Counted from the first letter of the stretch, positions 41,232-51,568 are shown. The stretch is 64,000 nt of DNA from Flavobacterium cheongpyeongense (GCF_003202435.1 NZ_QJHK01000004.1:62001-126000); one strand, 5' to 3'. Numbers and translations: made by a program. The notes: generated from the letters alone by a model not told the origin.

Positions 41232-43460
41232 ATGAAAAAAATAACAACAATGACTCTGTTGATGGTTTCCTTTTTTGCGATGGCACAGCAAGAGACAATA
41301 GATCAAAAAGTAAATTCGCTACTAAAAAGGATGACTATTGAAGAAAAAATTGGCCAGCTTAATCAATATACAGGCGATAATTCTGCAACGGGTCCAATTA
41401 ACATAAATCCGAACAAACAAGCCGAAATAAAGGCTGGACTTATCGGTTCTATGCTCAATATTATCGGAACAAAATATACCCGTCAATATCAGGAACTGGC
41501 GATGCAGTCCCGACTTAAAATTCCGTTGCTTTTTGGGCAGGACGTCATTCACGGATACAAAACAACCTTCCCTATTCCGTTGGCAGAAGCAGCCAGCTGG
41601 GACTTAGAAGCAATTGAACTTTCTGCCAGGGTAGCTGCCATAGAAGCCTCGGCTAGTGGTATCCACTGGACCTTTGCCCCGATGGTCGATATTGGCCGCG
41701 ATCCGCGTTGGGGGCGTGTTATGGAAGGCGCTGGTGAAGACACGTATTTGGGAACTAAAATTGCGCATGCCAGAGTAAAGGGTTTTCAGGGTAATAAATT
41801 GGGTGACTTGAATTCGGTTATGGCCTGTGTAAAACATTTTGCAGCGTATGGTGCAGCTATTGGCGGAAGAGATTACAACTCGGTTGATATGAGCGAAAGG
41901 ATGTTATGGGAAACCTACCTACCTCCTTTTAAAGCCGCTTTGGATGCGGGTGCTGCAACTTTTATGAATTCTTTTAATGATGTAAATGGAATTCCGGCAA
42001 CCGGAAATAAGCATTTACAAAGAGATATTTTAAAAGGAAAATGGAACTTTCAGGGATTCGTAGTTTCAGACTGGGGATCTATTGGAGAAATGGTAGCACA
42101 TGGCTATTCGAAAGATTTAAAATCTGCTGCTTTTTCTGCCATTACAGCCGGAAGCGATATGGATATGGAAAGCAATGCCTATCGCTATAACTTGGCAGAA
42201 CTTGTCAAAGAAGGTAAAATAGCTATTGATTTGATTGATGACGCGGTAAAAAGAATTCTCCGTAAAAAATTCGAATTAGGATTATTTGATGATCCTTACC
42301 GATATTCAGATACAAAAAGAGAAGAAAAAGAATTAAACAATCCGGAAAACAGAAAAACAGCACTTGAAGTGGCTAAAAAAAGTATTGTTTTACTAAAGAA
42401 TGAAAACGAAACATTACCCCTTTCTAAAAATTTAAAAACAATTGCCTTTATCGGCCCAATGGTTAAGGAATACAAAGCCAATATGGGATTCTGGGCGGTT
42501 GATTTACCCGAAGTTAATTATGATAAATGGATTGTTTCACAATGGGATGGCTTGCAAAACAAAGTAGGTAAAAACACCAAACTGCTTTATGCCAAAGGCT
42601 GCGAAGTTGATGGAGACAATAAAGATGGTTTTGCCGAAGCACTCACAACAGCAAAACAAGCCGACGTAGTGATTTTAAGTATTGGTGAAAGGCACGATAT
42701 GAGCGGAGAAGCTAAAAGTCGTAGCGATATTCATTTACCCGGTGTTCAGGAAGATCTTGTAAAAGCCATTATGGCTACTGGAAAACCAGTTGTTGTGTTG
42801 ATAAATAGCGGAAGACCTCTTGTTTTTAACTGGACTGCAGATAATGCTCCTGCCATTTTATATACCTGGTGGCTGGGCACAGAGGCCGGAAATGCCATTG
42901 CCGATGTATTGTTTGGCGATTACAATCCGTCTGGTAAACTGCCAATGACTTTCCCACGGGAAGTGGGGCAAATACCTATTTATTACAACCATTTCAGTAC
43001 CGGAAGACCTCCAGCGGATGAAAATGCAAAAGGCTATGTTTCATCTTATATTGATTTAAAAAATTCGCCGAAATTTCCTTTCGGTTACGGGTTGAGTTAC
43101 ACAAAATTTGATTATTCAGGTTTGAAACTATCTTCAACAAAAATAAAAAGCAACGAAAACATAAAAGTATCATTTCAATTATCAAATATCGGAAAAGTAA
43201 CTGGAGAAGAAGTAGTTCAACTGTATTTACAAGATAAATTTGGTTCAGTAGTACGACCTGTTTTAGAACTGAAAGACTTTCAAAAAGTAAAATTAGATGC
43301 AGGTGAATCTAAAACTATTGCGTTTACAATTGACAAAGAAAAACTTTCTTTTTATAACAATAAATTAGAATGGATTGCTGAACCGGGAGATTTTGAACTC
43401 ATGATTGGAGCATCCTCGGCAGATATTAAACTAAAAGCCGATTTTGAGTTAGTAGATTAA
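41232..43460 (+). CDS. bglX: Periplasmic GH3 beta-glucosidase
   Basis: The 742-residue enzyme has a signal peptide (TLLMVSFFAMAQ) and the BglX layout. The GH3 N-terminal barrel contains MVDIGRDPRWGRVMEGAGED and KHFAAYGAAIGGRDYN, with the nucleophile Asp in GFVVSDWGSIGEM near residue 282. The GH3 C-terminal domain has SIGERHDMSGEAKSR and the fibronectin-III-like end VSFQLSNIGKVTGEEVVQLYL. It would remove terminal beta-linked glucose from oligosaccharides brought in by SusCD. Confidence 0.95.
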   Translation: MKKITTMTLLMVSFFAMAQQETIDQKVNSLLKRMTIEEKIGQLNQYTGDNSATGPININPNKQAEIKAGLIGSMLNIIGTKYTRQYQELAMQSRLKIPLLFGQDVIHGYKTTFPIPLAEAASWDLEAIELSARVAAIEASASGIHWTFAPMVDIGRDPRWGRVMEGAGEDTYLGTKIAHARVKGFQGNKLGDLNSVMACVKHFAAYGAAIGGRDYNSVDMSERMLWETYLPPFKAALDAGAATFMNSFNDVNGIPATGNKHLQRDILKGKWNFQGFVVSDWGSIGEMVAHGYSKDLKSAAFSAITAGSDMDMESNAYRYNLAELVKEGKIAIDLIDDAVKRILRKKFELGLFDDPYRYSDTKREEKELNNPENRKTALEVAKKSIVLLKNENETLPLSKNLKTIAFIGPMVKEYKANMGFWAVDLPEVNYDKWIVSQWDGLQNKVGKNTKLLYAKGCEVDGDNKDGFAEALTTAKQADVVILSIGERHDMSGEAKSRSDIHLPGVQEDLVKAIMATGKPVVVLINSGRPLVFNWTADNAPAILYTWWLGTEAGNAIADVLFGDYNPSGKLPMTFPREVGQIPIYYNHFSTGRPPADENAKGYVSSYIDLKNSPKFPFGYGLSYTKFDYSGLKLSSTKIKSNENIKVSFQLSNIGKVTGEEVVQLYLQDKFGSVVRPVLELKDFQKVKLDAGESKTIAFTIDKEKLSFYNNKLEWIAEPGDFELMIGASSADIKLKADFELVD

Positions 43461-43472
43461 AACTGCTACAAT

Positions 43473-43506
43473 AAAAAATGCCTCCAAAAATTAGAGGCAT
43501 TTTTTG
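43473..43506. terminator. Terminator between GH3 and the membrane pyrophosphatase gene
   Basis: AAAATGCCTC / GAGGCATTTT with a loop of 10 bases and A/T runs on both sides, between convergent genes. Confidence 0.85.
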
Positions 43507-43520
43507 ATACTAACAAAGAT

Positions 43521-46043
43521 TTATTTCGCAGCGTCAACTTTAGCTTTTACCTCAGCTTCAGTTCCTTCAAAAACTTCTGTAGTCGTTTTTCCGTTTTGGG
43601 TTTTGGTTACTGTCCCTACCGTAACGCCGTTTGTGGTTGAAAGATTAACTTCCACTCTGTTTTTATCCGGATCAAAATGAGCCAGGCATTTTGCTGTTTG
43701 TTCTACTGAACAGCCTTTTTCTTTACACATTTTAATGCACTCTTCTTTGGTCATTCCTGACATATCTCCGCATTTAGATACTCCGCCTGCATGCATCTCA
43801 GTCTTCATGCAACACTTTATTTCTTTAGGAGGCAATCCGCAATGCGGAATATTTGTTTGAGAAGAATGACCATCACCCAAAATTGGAGCGATTACCAAAC
43901 CAATCAAACAAGTCAGTTTAATCAAAATATTCATTGACGGTCCTGAAGTGTCCTTAAAGGGATCTCCAACTGTATCTCCCGTTACCGCAGCTTTGTGAGC
44001 ATCAGAACCTTTGTAAGTCATTTCACCATTGATCATTACGCCGGCTTCAAAAGATTTTTTAGCATTGTCCCAGGCACCTCCTGCATTGTTTTGAAAAACA
44101 GCCCAAAGCACTCCTGAAACTGTAACTCCAGCCATATATCCTCCTAACATTTCAGCAATTAACTGATTGTTGTCTGAGTAAACTAATTTCCCTAATAATA
44201 CAATTGCAATTGGGAAACCTATTGTCAAAATTCCCGGTAACATCATTTCGCGTAAAGCGGCCTTTGTCGAGATTTCAACACATTTTCCGTACTCCGGTTT
44301 TCCCGTTCCTTCCATAATGCCCGGAATCTCCTTAAACTGACGACGAACTTCATACACCATATCCATCGCTGCTTTACCAACAGAATTCATAGCTAATGCC
44401 GAGAAAACTACCGGAATCATTCCACCAACAAATAACATCGCTAATACTGGTGCCTTAAAGATATTGATTCCGTCGATTCCGGTAAAAGTCACATACGCCG
44501 CAAATAATGCTAATGATGTCAAGGCTGCAGAAGCAATTGCAAAACCTTTTCCGGTTGCTGCAGTAGTGTTTCCAACAGAATCTAAAATATCGGTTCTGGT
44601 ACGCACTTCTTTTGGTAATTCGCTCATTTCGGCAATTCCTCCGGCGTTGTCTGAGATTGGTCCAAACGCATCAATTGCCAGCTGCATTGCCGTAGTTGCC
44701 ATCATGGCTGAAGCAGCCAATGCAACTCCGTAAAATCCTGCCAAAGCATACGAAATCCAGATAGCTGCCGCAAATAATAATACAGTTGGAAAAGTAGAAA
44801 TCATTCCGGTTGCTAAACCTGCTATTACGTTTGTTCCTGCCCCGGTGGAAGACTTTTGAACAATCGCCAGAACTGGTTTTGTTCCTAATCCTGTATAATA
44901 TTCCGTTACAGATGAAATTGCTCCTCCAACTACTAGTCCAACCAAAGTGGCATAGAAAACACGCATTGATGAAATATCTTTAGAACCTTCACCAAAAAAA
45001 CTCATCTGCATCGTTTCCGGAAGCATATATTTTACCAAAAAGAAACAGGCAACAGCCGTTAAAACTATCGAAATCCAGTTTCCTATATTCAATGCTTTTT
45101 GCACTTGTGCTTCTCTTGCGTTATCATCAGTTATTTTCACTAATGTTGTTCCGATAATAGAGAATAAGATTCCAAAACCAGCAATTGCCATCGGAAGTAA
45201 AATTGGCCCAATTCCGCCAAAAGCATCATTGATACTTCCGCCCATATCTTTGATCACATAATTTCCGAGTACCATTGCAGCTAAAACAGTTGCAACATAA
45301 GATCCAAATAAATCAGCTCCCATACCGGCAACGTCTCCAACATTATCCCCGACATTATCTGCAATTGTTGCTGGATTACGAGGATCATCTTCTGGAATTC
45401 CTGCTTCAACTTTACCCACTAAATCAGCCCCAACATCTGCCGCTTTGGTGTATATTCCCCCGCCAACTCTCGCAAACAAAGCGATTGATTCAGCGCCAAG
45501 CGAAAATCCGGCTAAAGTTTCCAAAACTACAGTCATGGTTTCCGTATCTTTCCATACACCATCAGAAAATAAATGAAAGAAGATGATAAAAAAGGCCGTC
45601 AAACCTAAAACTGCTAAACCTGCAACTCCAAGTCCCATTACGGTTCCGCCTCCAAAAGAAACTTTTAAAGCCTGAGGCAAACTGGTTCTGGCTGCCTGAG
45701 TGGTTCTGACGTTTGTTTTGGTTGCTATTTTCATACCTATGTTACCTGCATAAGCTGAAAATAATGCGCCAAAAATAAATGCAACTACGATTAATAAATG
45801 TGTTTTTACACCCGGAATAAAAGTAATACCTGCTAAAACGATGCTTGCAATAATTACAAAAATGGTTAATAGTTTATATTCGGCTTTTAAGAAGGCTAAG
45901 GCGCCTTCGTAGATGTAATCTGAAATTTCTTTCATCTTACCATCCCCGGCATCTTGTTTTAGAACCCAACTCCTTTTTATTCCCATGAAAAGTAATCCAA
46001 GAATTGCCATCACAATTGGCAAATAAATCATAAATGCATTCAT
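43521..46043 (-). CDS. hppA: Membrane ion-pumping pyrophosphatase with Cys-rich C-terminal extension
   Basis: It couples pyrophosphate hydrolysis to H+ or Na+ pumping. The 840-residue sequence has about 16 membrane helices and the motifs [33 protein letters not shown], and [12 protein letters not shown], in which Ala marks the K+-dependent subfamily. After the last helix (near residue 725) there is an extension of about 115 residues with eight cysteines ([31 protein letters not shown]) plus Met and His, then a polar end. That tail is not part of the core enzyme and may bind metal. H+ versus Na+ is not resolved. Confidence 0.95.
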   Translation of the reverse strand: MNAFMIYLPIVMAILGLLFMGIKRSWVLKQDAGDGKMKEISDYIYEGALAFLKAEYKLLTIFVIIASIVLAGITFIPGVKTHLLIVVAFIFGALFSAYAGNIGMKIATKTNVRTTQAARTSLPQALKVSFGGGTVMGLGVAGLAVLGLTAFFIIFFHLFSDGVWKDTETMTVVLETLAGFSLGAESIALFARVGGGIYTKAADVGADLVGKVEAGIPEDDPRNPATIADNVGDNVGDVAGMGADLFGSYVATVLAAMVLGNYVIKDMGGSINDAFGGIGPILLPMAIAGFGILFSIIGTTLVKITDDNAREAQVQKALNIGNWISIVLTAVACFFLVKYMLPETMQMSFFGEGSKDISSMRVFYATLVGLVVGGAISSVTEYYTGLGTKPVLAIVQKSSTGAGTNVIAGLATGMISTFPTVLLFAAAIWISYALAGFYGVALAASAMMATTAMQLAIDAFGPISDNAGGIAEMSELPKEVRTRTDILDSVGNTTAATGKGFAIASAALTSLALFAAYVTFTGIDGINIFKAPVLAMLFVGGMIPVVFSALAMNSVGKAAMDMVYEVRRQFKEIPGIMEGTGKPEYGKCVEISTKAALREMMLPGILTIGFPIAIVLLGKLVYSDNNQLIAEMLGGYMAGVTVSGVLWAVFQNNAGGAWDNAKKSFEAGVMINGEMTYKGSDAHKAAVTGDTVGDPFKDTSGPSMNILIKLTCLIGLVIAPILGDGHSSQTNIPHCGLPPKEIKCCMKTEMHAGGVSKCGDMSGMTKEECIKMCKEKGCSVEQTAKCLAHFDPDKNRVEVNLSTTNGVTVGTVTKTQNGKTTTEVFEGTEAEVKAKVDAAK

Positions 46044-46097
46044 AATATATTAATGGTTTTGGTTAATAGTCAACTAACTAACAAAACGAATTTAAAC

Positions 46098-46136
46098 AAA
46101 AAAGCAATACTCTTAACGGAGTATTGCTTTTTTTAT
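46098..46136 (-). terminator. Terminator of the soluble pyrophosphatase gene
   Basis: AAAGCAATACTC / GAGTATTGCTTT with a 6-base loop and T run, between two genes on the minus strand. Confidence 0.85.
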
Positions 46137-46154
46137 AAAATATGAAGGCTAAAA

Positions 46155-46685
46155 TTATTTAATGCTAAATAATCCGTCTGGTTTGTTTTCAATGTCATTA
46201 AAACGCTTTGTGCACTCATCAATAATTGCAAAAGCTTCTTTTACGTCTCCCCATCCTTCTACATCTACTTTTTTGTTTTCAAGATCTTTGTAAACCTGGA
46301 AAAAATGCTCGATTTCTTTCAATAAGTGTCCGTTGATATCTGAAAGGTCGTTTAATGAATTCCAGATTGGATCAGAAACCGGTACACAAATGATTTTTTC
46401 GTCTGGTCCTTTATCGTCTGCCATATGGAAAACTCCAATAGGTTTTACTTCTATCACACATCCGGGAAAAGTTGGTTCATTTATCAAAACCAATACATCA
46501 AGAGGATCACCGTCAAGAGCTAATGTTTCAGGGATAAATCCGTAATCTGCAGGGTACATCATTGAAGAGAATAACATTCTGTCAAAACGCATTCTTTTGA
46601 TTTCAAAGTCGTACTCATATTTATTTCTGCTTCCTCTTGGTATTTCGATTAATACATCGAAAGTTGTTAGTTTGTCTGCGGTCAT
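46155..46685 (-). CDS. ppa: Inorganic pyrophosphatase, family I
   Basis: The 176-residue cytosolic enzyme hydrolyses pyrophosphate. It shows the family signature DGDPLDVLVL near residue 66, YPADYGFIPETL before it and KPIGVFHMADDKGPDEKI after it. It lies 111 bases upstream of the membrane pyrophosphatase gene with a terminator between, so both PPi-disposing enzymes are adjacent but separately transcribed. Confidence 0.96.
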   Translation of the reverse strand: MTADKLTTFDVLIEIPRGSRNKYEYDFEIKRMRFDRMLFSSMMYPADYGFIPETLALDGDPLDVLVLINEPTFPGCVIEVKPIGVFHMADDKGPDEKIICVPVSDPIWNSLNDLSDINGHLLKEIEHFFQVYKDLENKKVDVEGWGDVKEAFAIIDECTKRFNDIENKPDGLFSIK

Positions 46686-46817
46686 TTTCTTTTTTTATTA
46701 TATCTATAATTCGGTTGCAAAAGTAACCCAAAGAATCCTTTTTTACAATGAAAAAAATACATTAATCCACATACTTTTTTCATTAATTAACATACTTTCC
46801 TTTTATATAACAGTTAG

Positions 46818-47417
46818 TTAATAGGTAACCTTGCGATTTCGCTTATTTAAGTAATAATGCCAAAGCAAATAGGTCGCATAAGATCGATACGGGCTCCATT
46901 GTTGAGTCTGAATTTCCATTTCTTCTTTGTCATGAATATTCAATAATTCTTTAATGGTATTTATGACTGCAATATCGCCAAGCGGAATTAAATCCGGTTC
47001 CTGAAGACAAAACATTAAATAAATATCAATTGTCCAGTTTCCGATTCCTTTCAATTTAATAAGCTCTTCCCGAACTTCTTTTGCCGATTTTGCAGCTAAG
47101 CCGTCAATATCTAATTCTTTGTTCAAAACAGCTTCCGCTAAAATTTTAATGTATTTTGTTTTCTGGCGGCTTACACCCAAATTTCTAAACTCTTCATCTG
47201 GTAAAACCGACATTGTTTCAGGATTACATGTTGTATGGTTTTTAATTTTTAAGAAGGTGGCTTTCGCCGAATCTATAGAAACCTGTTGTTCGAGAATTAA
47301 CAAAACTAAAGTTTCAAAACCCTGAGGACGTTTTGGAATTGTCGGCAATCCATATTTCTCGATAATCTCCTGAAATATTGAATTTTTGGTTAATAGAAAA
47401 TCGATTGCTTCTTGCAT
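46818..47417 (-). CDS. DNA-3-methyladenine glycosylase-like (HhH-GPD) protein
   Basis: A 199-residue DNA repair glycosylase of the AlkA/HhH-GPD superfamily. The helix-hairpin-helix is LIKLKGIGNWTIDIYLMFCL at about residues 115-134 and the catalytic Asp is in LIPLGDIAV near residue 146. The upstream EQQVSIDSAKATFLKI is typical. It lacks the four-cysteine cluster of endonuclease III. It would remove alkylated bases. A repeat element lies directly upstream. Confidence 0.9.
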   Translation of the reverse strand: MQEAIDFLLTKNSIFQEIIEKYGLPTIPKRPQGFETLVLLILEQQVSIDSAKATFLKIKNHTTCNPETMSVLPDEEFRNLGVSRQKTKYIKILAEAVLNKELDIDGLAAKSAKEVREELIKLKGIGNWTIDIYLMFCLQEPDLIPLGDIAVINTIKELLNIHDKEEMEIQTQQWSPYRSYATYLLWHYYLNKRNRKVTY

Positions 47418-47426
47418 AACGTGAGT

Positions 47427-47560
47427 TTTTTAGCCCCGATTACTTCACTTAACTTTCATTTTAATCGGAGTTTAGCGAACTTCGTTTGTAGTGAAAATCC
47501 TTTTGTGCCGGGGTTTGGCACTAAAGATTACTTCACTACTATCGGGAATAGCTTCTAAAT
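47427..47560 (-). repeat. Large imperfect palindromic intergenic repeat (flavobacterial REP-like)
   Basis: The ends TTAGCCCCGAT and ATCGGGAATAGCT, the inner arms GTAGTGAAAATCC and AGATTACTTCACTAC, and a central hairpin GTGCCggggtttGGCAC make a nested palindrome. The left arm carries an extra segment of about 45 bases. I recognise this layout from intergenic regions of many Flavobacterium genomes. Confidence 0.6.
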
Positions 47561-47600
47561 TAATAAATATTTAAAATCAAACTTAATTTAAAATAAAAAG

Positions 47601-47643
47601 AGAAATCACACAAGCTCAAATAATGAGTTAATGTGTGATTTCT
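47601..47643. terminator. Terminator hairpin downstream of the DUF5686 gene
   Basis: GAAATCACACA / TGTGTGATTTC enclose a second small stem (GCTCA/TGAGT). It lies about 40 bases past the stop codon of the DUF5686 gene. Confidence 0.65.
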
Positions 47644-47681
47644 CCTTCGTCGAAATTGACAAATATTATGTTTCTTATTTA

Positions 47682-50183
47682 TTAGAAATAGAATCCGAAA
47701 GATCCTTTTACTGCAAATTTAGCGGCATCTGGCATATTCAAATAATTCCCTCGCCATGAAAAATCAATTCTGAAAACTTTAAAGATATTTCCAATTCCGG
47801 CATTATATTCCCAATATACTTTTTCAGGTGCATTATACGGAAGCCCGGAAGCATTTATCGCTCTGTTTTCATCAGAAATTGTTCCATGAACGGCTCTCAC
47901 ACCTACAAATTCTCTCCAGTTCAGTTTTCTCATAAATGGAATACGGGCAAATAATCTCCCTCCAAAATCATGATTCCACTGTAATGTTGTGTATTGGTCT
48001 GTGACAAATTCGTAAAAATTCAAATTACTAAAGGTGTTTTCAATCGTAAAATACGTCTGGTTACCCGGAATTACACTCATTAATCCTAACGGAATTGTAC
48101 CAAAAGTCTTTCCGGTTTCAAGGGTAATATTTGTTCTTCCTAATGGCCCTATAATAATGGGCTGTCTGTAAAACAACTGTACTTTTTCATAAGCAAAATC
48201 GCTGTCCAGAACTCCCTTAAGACCATAACTGAAATTAACAAAGAAATGACTAAACGGACTGTCAACAAGATCACGCTCTACTCCATAACCAATAGTTTTA
48301 CGGTTTGGCATAAACTCAAACTGAATATTAGCCTCAGACTGAGTGACCTTACTTTCAACTACACCAGCCGGATTTGAAACAGAGGGCAACGTCTTGTAAT
48401 AATCTAAACTAAAGGTTTGAGATGCCGATTCCAGGGTTCGATATGAAAAACCTGCAGAAACTATGAAATTCTTCTTGGCTTCCATTTCAACGGAAACATT
48501 GGTCAAATTAATATTGGTTAGTTTTCCGTTGCTTCCTGTAGTAAACAAGGCCGAAGATGCAAAACTTCGCCCCAAAACATCATTTGTAGTGGTTAAACTT
48601 GCGCCTATTTGCTCGATGTCACGCCTGTTTCCTCCAGAAATAATTACTCGGTTTTTCTTATCAACCATCCATTTTCCTGAAACTCCATACTTAAATTTAT
48701 TATCGTCAAATCCATATGCGGTATAAGCCTGAATACGCCAGGGATCGTTTGGCCCAAAATACGTTCTTCCCCCAACTCTTAATCGTAAACCTTCTACTTC
48801 ATTATAACCAAAGGTGGAAAAAATAGGTCCGTAATCGAAATTTTTAAATTCAACATAACCACTTCCTAAAATCGAAACAAGATTGTAGAGCTGCTTAAAT
48901 CGCTTGACAGTTTGTAGCGTGTCAAGCATTTTATAAATTCCCTGTTCGTCTTTATTTAATTTTTCAAAACGATTTTCCTCCCAAAATTCGGGCGGGCGGT
49001 CATAAACAGCATTGTCTATAAAATTGACTTCTTCTTTATAGAATTTCTCAGGTTTCTGAATATTAAATTTATGTCCTCTATATAAAGTAGTTCGCTTTCC
49101 GTAAACTCCTTTTGATTTTTCTTTTTTATTTAAAGCAAAATCGGACATCATATAATCACGGGTCAATAAGAAAACAGAATCATTTTCTACTTCAAATTCC
49201 TGTTCGATATAAATGTCTTTTACCCAGTTAATATTGGCACTTTTAGTTACGCCCATATTAATTTTCTTGATTGCAAAAGTAGAATCGTTTACCCAAAAAT
49301 CTCCTTTAAAAGTCAATTCATTTTTACGTCTTGGATAAAAAACAATATTATAACACCATTTTTTATCAATAAAAGCACTGTCTTTTAGTACATAATTATA
49401 AACATCAATTCCTGTCTTTGAAAGTGGGCTTGTAAAACTTTTGTCAAAAAACTTAAGGTGATTATCGTAGATATTATAGTCAGAATAAAGATCTTTTACA
49501 AAAGACAAAATCTGCTGATTCCCATTGAATCCCGACATTTTGTTTCCTGTAATATTTTCCTTTACTTTCTTTAATTTATTATCTCCATAAACATCATAAA
49601 CCGATTCGTTAATAAAAATTGGTAAATAAGTTTTTCCGGTAACATCAGAAGTATCAACATGATTAAAAACAAACTCCATTCCTTTAAAGAGTTTATTTTT
49701 CATAAAAGCACTGTCAATCGTGTTCATGTCAAACTCGACCTTTTCGTACTTCTGCATTTGATACTGATTGAATTGGTAAAGACCATTTTTACGTTTTCTT
49801 TCCCAAATTTTCCTCAAAATATCCAATGCAGGATTATTCTTTTTTGAAGTTTTGCCAGTAAAAATTACAACTTCATTAAGTGCTTCGGGTTCACTTAAAA
49901 CAATTTTAAAATCATAATTAACTGCTTTTTCCAAAGGAACTTCCTTGTCTGAAAATCCTGCCGAAGTAACCAACAATGCGGTGTAGGTGTTTGGCGATTC
50001 CAAATAAAAACGTCCGTCTTCATTTGAAACTATACCAGTATTCGAACCTTTGAAAACAACATTTGCAAACGGAATAGGCTGATTGGATTTATCCATAACA
50101 ATTCCACTCACTTTAGTTTGTGCAAAGATATTATCTGCTAAAGCAAATACAAAAAACAGGCTGAGTAAAATTATTTTTTTCAT
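47682..50183 (-). CDS. DUF5686 family outer-membrane protein with carboxypeptidase-like regulatory domain
   Basis: The 833-residue protein has a signal peptide (KIILLSLFFVFALADNIFAQ). A carboxypeptidase-like regulatory domain covers about residues 22-105 (VSGIVMDKSNQPIPFANVVFKG), then a DUF5686 region, and a C-terminal barrel-like half (VEMEAKKNFIVSAGFSYRTLE) that ends in FAVKGSFGFYF, as outer-membrane proteins do. The start at 50183 gives the signal peptide; 9 codons precede it in frame. Function unknown; a role in envelope biogenesis or transport is possible. Confidence 0.85.
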   Translation of the reverse strand: MKKIILLSLFFVFALADNIFAQTKVSGIVMDKSNQPIPFANVVFKGSNTGIVSNEDGRFYLESPNTYTALLVTSAGFSDKEVPLEKAVNYDFKIVLSEPEALNEVVIFTGKTSKKNNPALDILRKIWERKRKNGLYQFNQYQMQKYEKVEFDMNTIDSAFMKNKLFKGMEFVFNHVDTSDVTGKTYLPIFINESVYDVYGDNKLKKVKENITGNKMSGFNGNQQILSFVKDLYSDYNIYDNHLKFFDKSFTSPLSKTGIDVYNYVLKDSAFIDKKWCYNIVFYPRRKNELTFKGDFWVNDSTFAIKKINMGVTKSANINWVKDIYIEQEFEVENDSVFLLTRDYMMSDFALNKKEKSKGVYGKRTTLYRGHKFNIQKPEKFYKEEVNFIDNAVYDRPPEFWEENRFEKLNKDEQGIYKMLDTLQTVKRFKQLYNLVSILGSGYVEFKNFDYGPIFSTFGYNEVEGLRLRVGGRTYFGPNDPWRIQAYTAYGFDDNKFKYGVSGKWMVDKKNRVIISGGNRRDIEQIGASLTTTNDVLGRSFASSALFTTGSNGKLTNINLTNVSVEMEAKKNFIVSAGFSYRTLESASQTFSLDYYKTLPSVSNPAGVVESKVTQSEANIQFEFMPNRKTIGYGVERDLVDSPFSHFFVNFSYGLKGVLDSDFAYEKVQLFYRQPIIIGPLGRTNITLETGKTFGTIPLGLMSVIPGNQTYFTIENTFSNLNFYEFVTDQYTTLQWNHDFGGRLFARIPFMRKLNWREFVGVRAVHGTISDENRAINASGLPYNAPEKVYWEYNAGIGNIFKVFRIDFSWRGNYLNMPDAAKFAVKGSFGFYF

Positions 50184-50197
50184 ATCGCGGCAAAAAA

Positions 50198-50238
50198 AAA
50201 ACTTCATCAATTAGCTAATGAATGATGAAGTTTTTATG
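50198..50238 (-). terminator. pdhB terminator
   Basis: AAACTTCATCA / TGATGAAGTTT, followed on the minus strand by a run of T residues, 20 bases past the pdhB stop. It overlaps the leader of the DUF5686 gene. Confidence 0.8.
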
Positions 50239-50254
50239 AATTTTGTATGTATTA

Positions 50255-51232
50255 TTATTTGTACATTACTTTTTTCACTGCTTTTACTACATCAGCTGCA
50301 TTTGGCAACCAGTCTTTGAGTAAAACAGGAGAGTAAGGCGCTGGTGTATCAGCTGTTGTAATACGCTGAATTGGCGCATCAAGAAAGTCAAAAGCCTGTT
50401 CTTGTACAATATAGGTGATTTCAGATGAAATACTGGCAAATGGCCAGGCTTCTTCTAAAATTACTAAACGATTTGTTTTTTTAACTGATTTTAAGATCGC
50501 TTCGTTATCCATTGGACGAACTGTTCTTAAATCGATAATTTCACAAGAAATGCCTTCTTTGGCTAATTCATCAGCAGCGATAAAAGCTTCTTTGATGATT
50601 TTTCCGAAAGAAACAATTGTCACATCTTTCCCTTCACGCTTAACATCTGCAATTCCTAACGGGATTGTATATTCTCCGTCTGGCACTTCCCCTTTATCAC
50701 CATACATTTGCTCAGATTCCATAAAGATTACAGGATCATTATCGCGAATAGCTGATTTCAAAAGTCCCTTTGCATCATAAGGTGTAGAAGGCACAACTAC
50801 TTTAAGACCCGGAGTATTTGCAAACCAGTTTTCTAAAGCCTGAGAGTGAGTTGCTCCTAATTGACCTGCAGAAGCAGTTGGTCCACGGAAAACGATAGGC
50901 ACATTAAATTGCCCTCCGGTCATCTGACGCATTTTAGCCGCGTTGTTTATAATTTGATCAATACCTACTAAACAGAAGTTGAAAGTCATATATTCTACAA
51001 TTGGTCGGTTACCATTCATTGCAGAGCCTACTGCAATTCCGGTAAAACCAAGTTCAGCAATTGGAGTATCGATTACTCTTTTTTCGCCAAACTCAGCAAG
51101 CATTCCTTTTGAAGCTTTGTATGCTCCGTTGTATTCTGCAACCTCTTCGCCCATTAAATATATGGATTCATCGCGACGCATTTCCTCGCTCATCGCTTCG
51201 CAAATGGCCTCTCTAAATTGTATTGTTCTCAT
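50255..51232 (-). CDS. pdhB: Pyruvate dehydrogenase E1 component, beta subunit
   Basis: The 325-residue thiamine-diphosphate enzyme subunit catalyses decarboxylation of pyruvate with an alpha subunit not encoded in this window. Features are REAICEAMSEEMRRDESIYLMGEEVAEYNGAYK-type start (first part REAICEAMSEEM), FNFCLVGIDQIINNAAK, the Glu-containing GEEVAEYNG that contacts the ThDP ring, and a transketolase C-terminal domain (DLRTVRPMDNEAI). Length matches E1-beta. The alpha subunit gene is usually adjacent in other bacteria but not here. Confidence 0.93.
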   Translation of the reverse strand: MRTIQFREAICEAMSEEMRRDESIYLMGEEVAEYNGAYKASKGMLAEFGEKRVIDTPIAELGFTGIAVGSAMNGNRPIVEYMTFNFCLVGIDQIINNAAKMRQMTGGQFNVPIVFRGPTASAGQLGATHSQALENWFANTPGLKVVVPSTPYDAKGLLKSAIRDNDPVIFMESEQMYGDKGEVPDGEYTIPLGIADVKREGKDVTIVSFGKIIKEAFIAADELAKEGISCEIIDLRTVRPMDNEAILKSVKKTNRLVILEEAWPFASISSEITYIVQEQAFDFLDAPIQRITTADTPAPYSPVLLKDWLPNAADVVKAVKKVMYK

Positions 51233-51427
51233 AGTTGTATGTTATGTTCTTTTTTCTGATGAGCAAAAATAAATATTTTAAATAACTTAAAAGCATAAAA
51301 TAAGTCTAAAAAAAAGGAAGTTTCTGCATTAACTATAATTTGCAACTCTTTTCAGCCTAAAAAGAGCCTTTATAGCTGATCACGAAATCGATTCCCTTAT
51401 AGTGATTATTCAAATAATGTTAAAAGT

Positions 51428-51457
51428 TCAAACAAATTGTATTGAATTTGTTTGAAT
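51428..51457. repeat. Perfect 12-bp palindrome between pdhB and etfB
   Basis: TTCAAACAAATT-gtattg-AATTTGTTTGAA is a perfect inverted repeat in the 377-base region between two divergent genes. It could be a regulator site or a weak terminator; it lies about 110 bases upstream of the etfB -7 box. Nothing else in 51233-51560 was recognised. Confidence 0.55.
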
Positions 51458-51568
51458 AAAAAAACTTCTGTAATTTAAAATGCCTGAGATTTACCGCCTA
51501 TTTTCCGAAATCGTAATAGTTTTAAAAAATATTATGCATGCATAGTATAATTATTCAGAATTAAATTC

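Noticed and set aside
44464..45586. Plus-strand open frames of 89 and 103 codons opposite the membrane pyrophosphatase gene
   Set aside because: Shadow frames of a highly conserved membrane protein gene.
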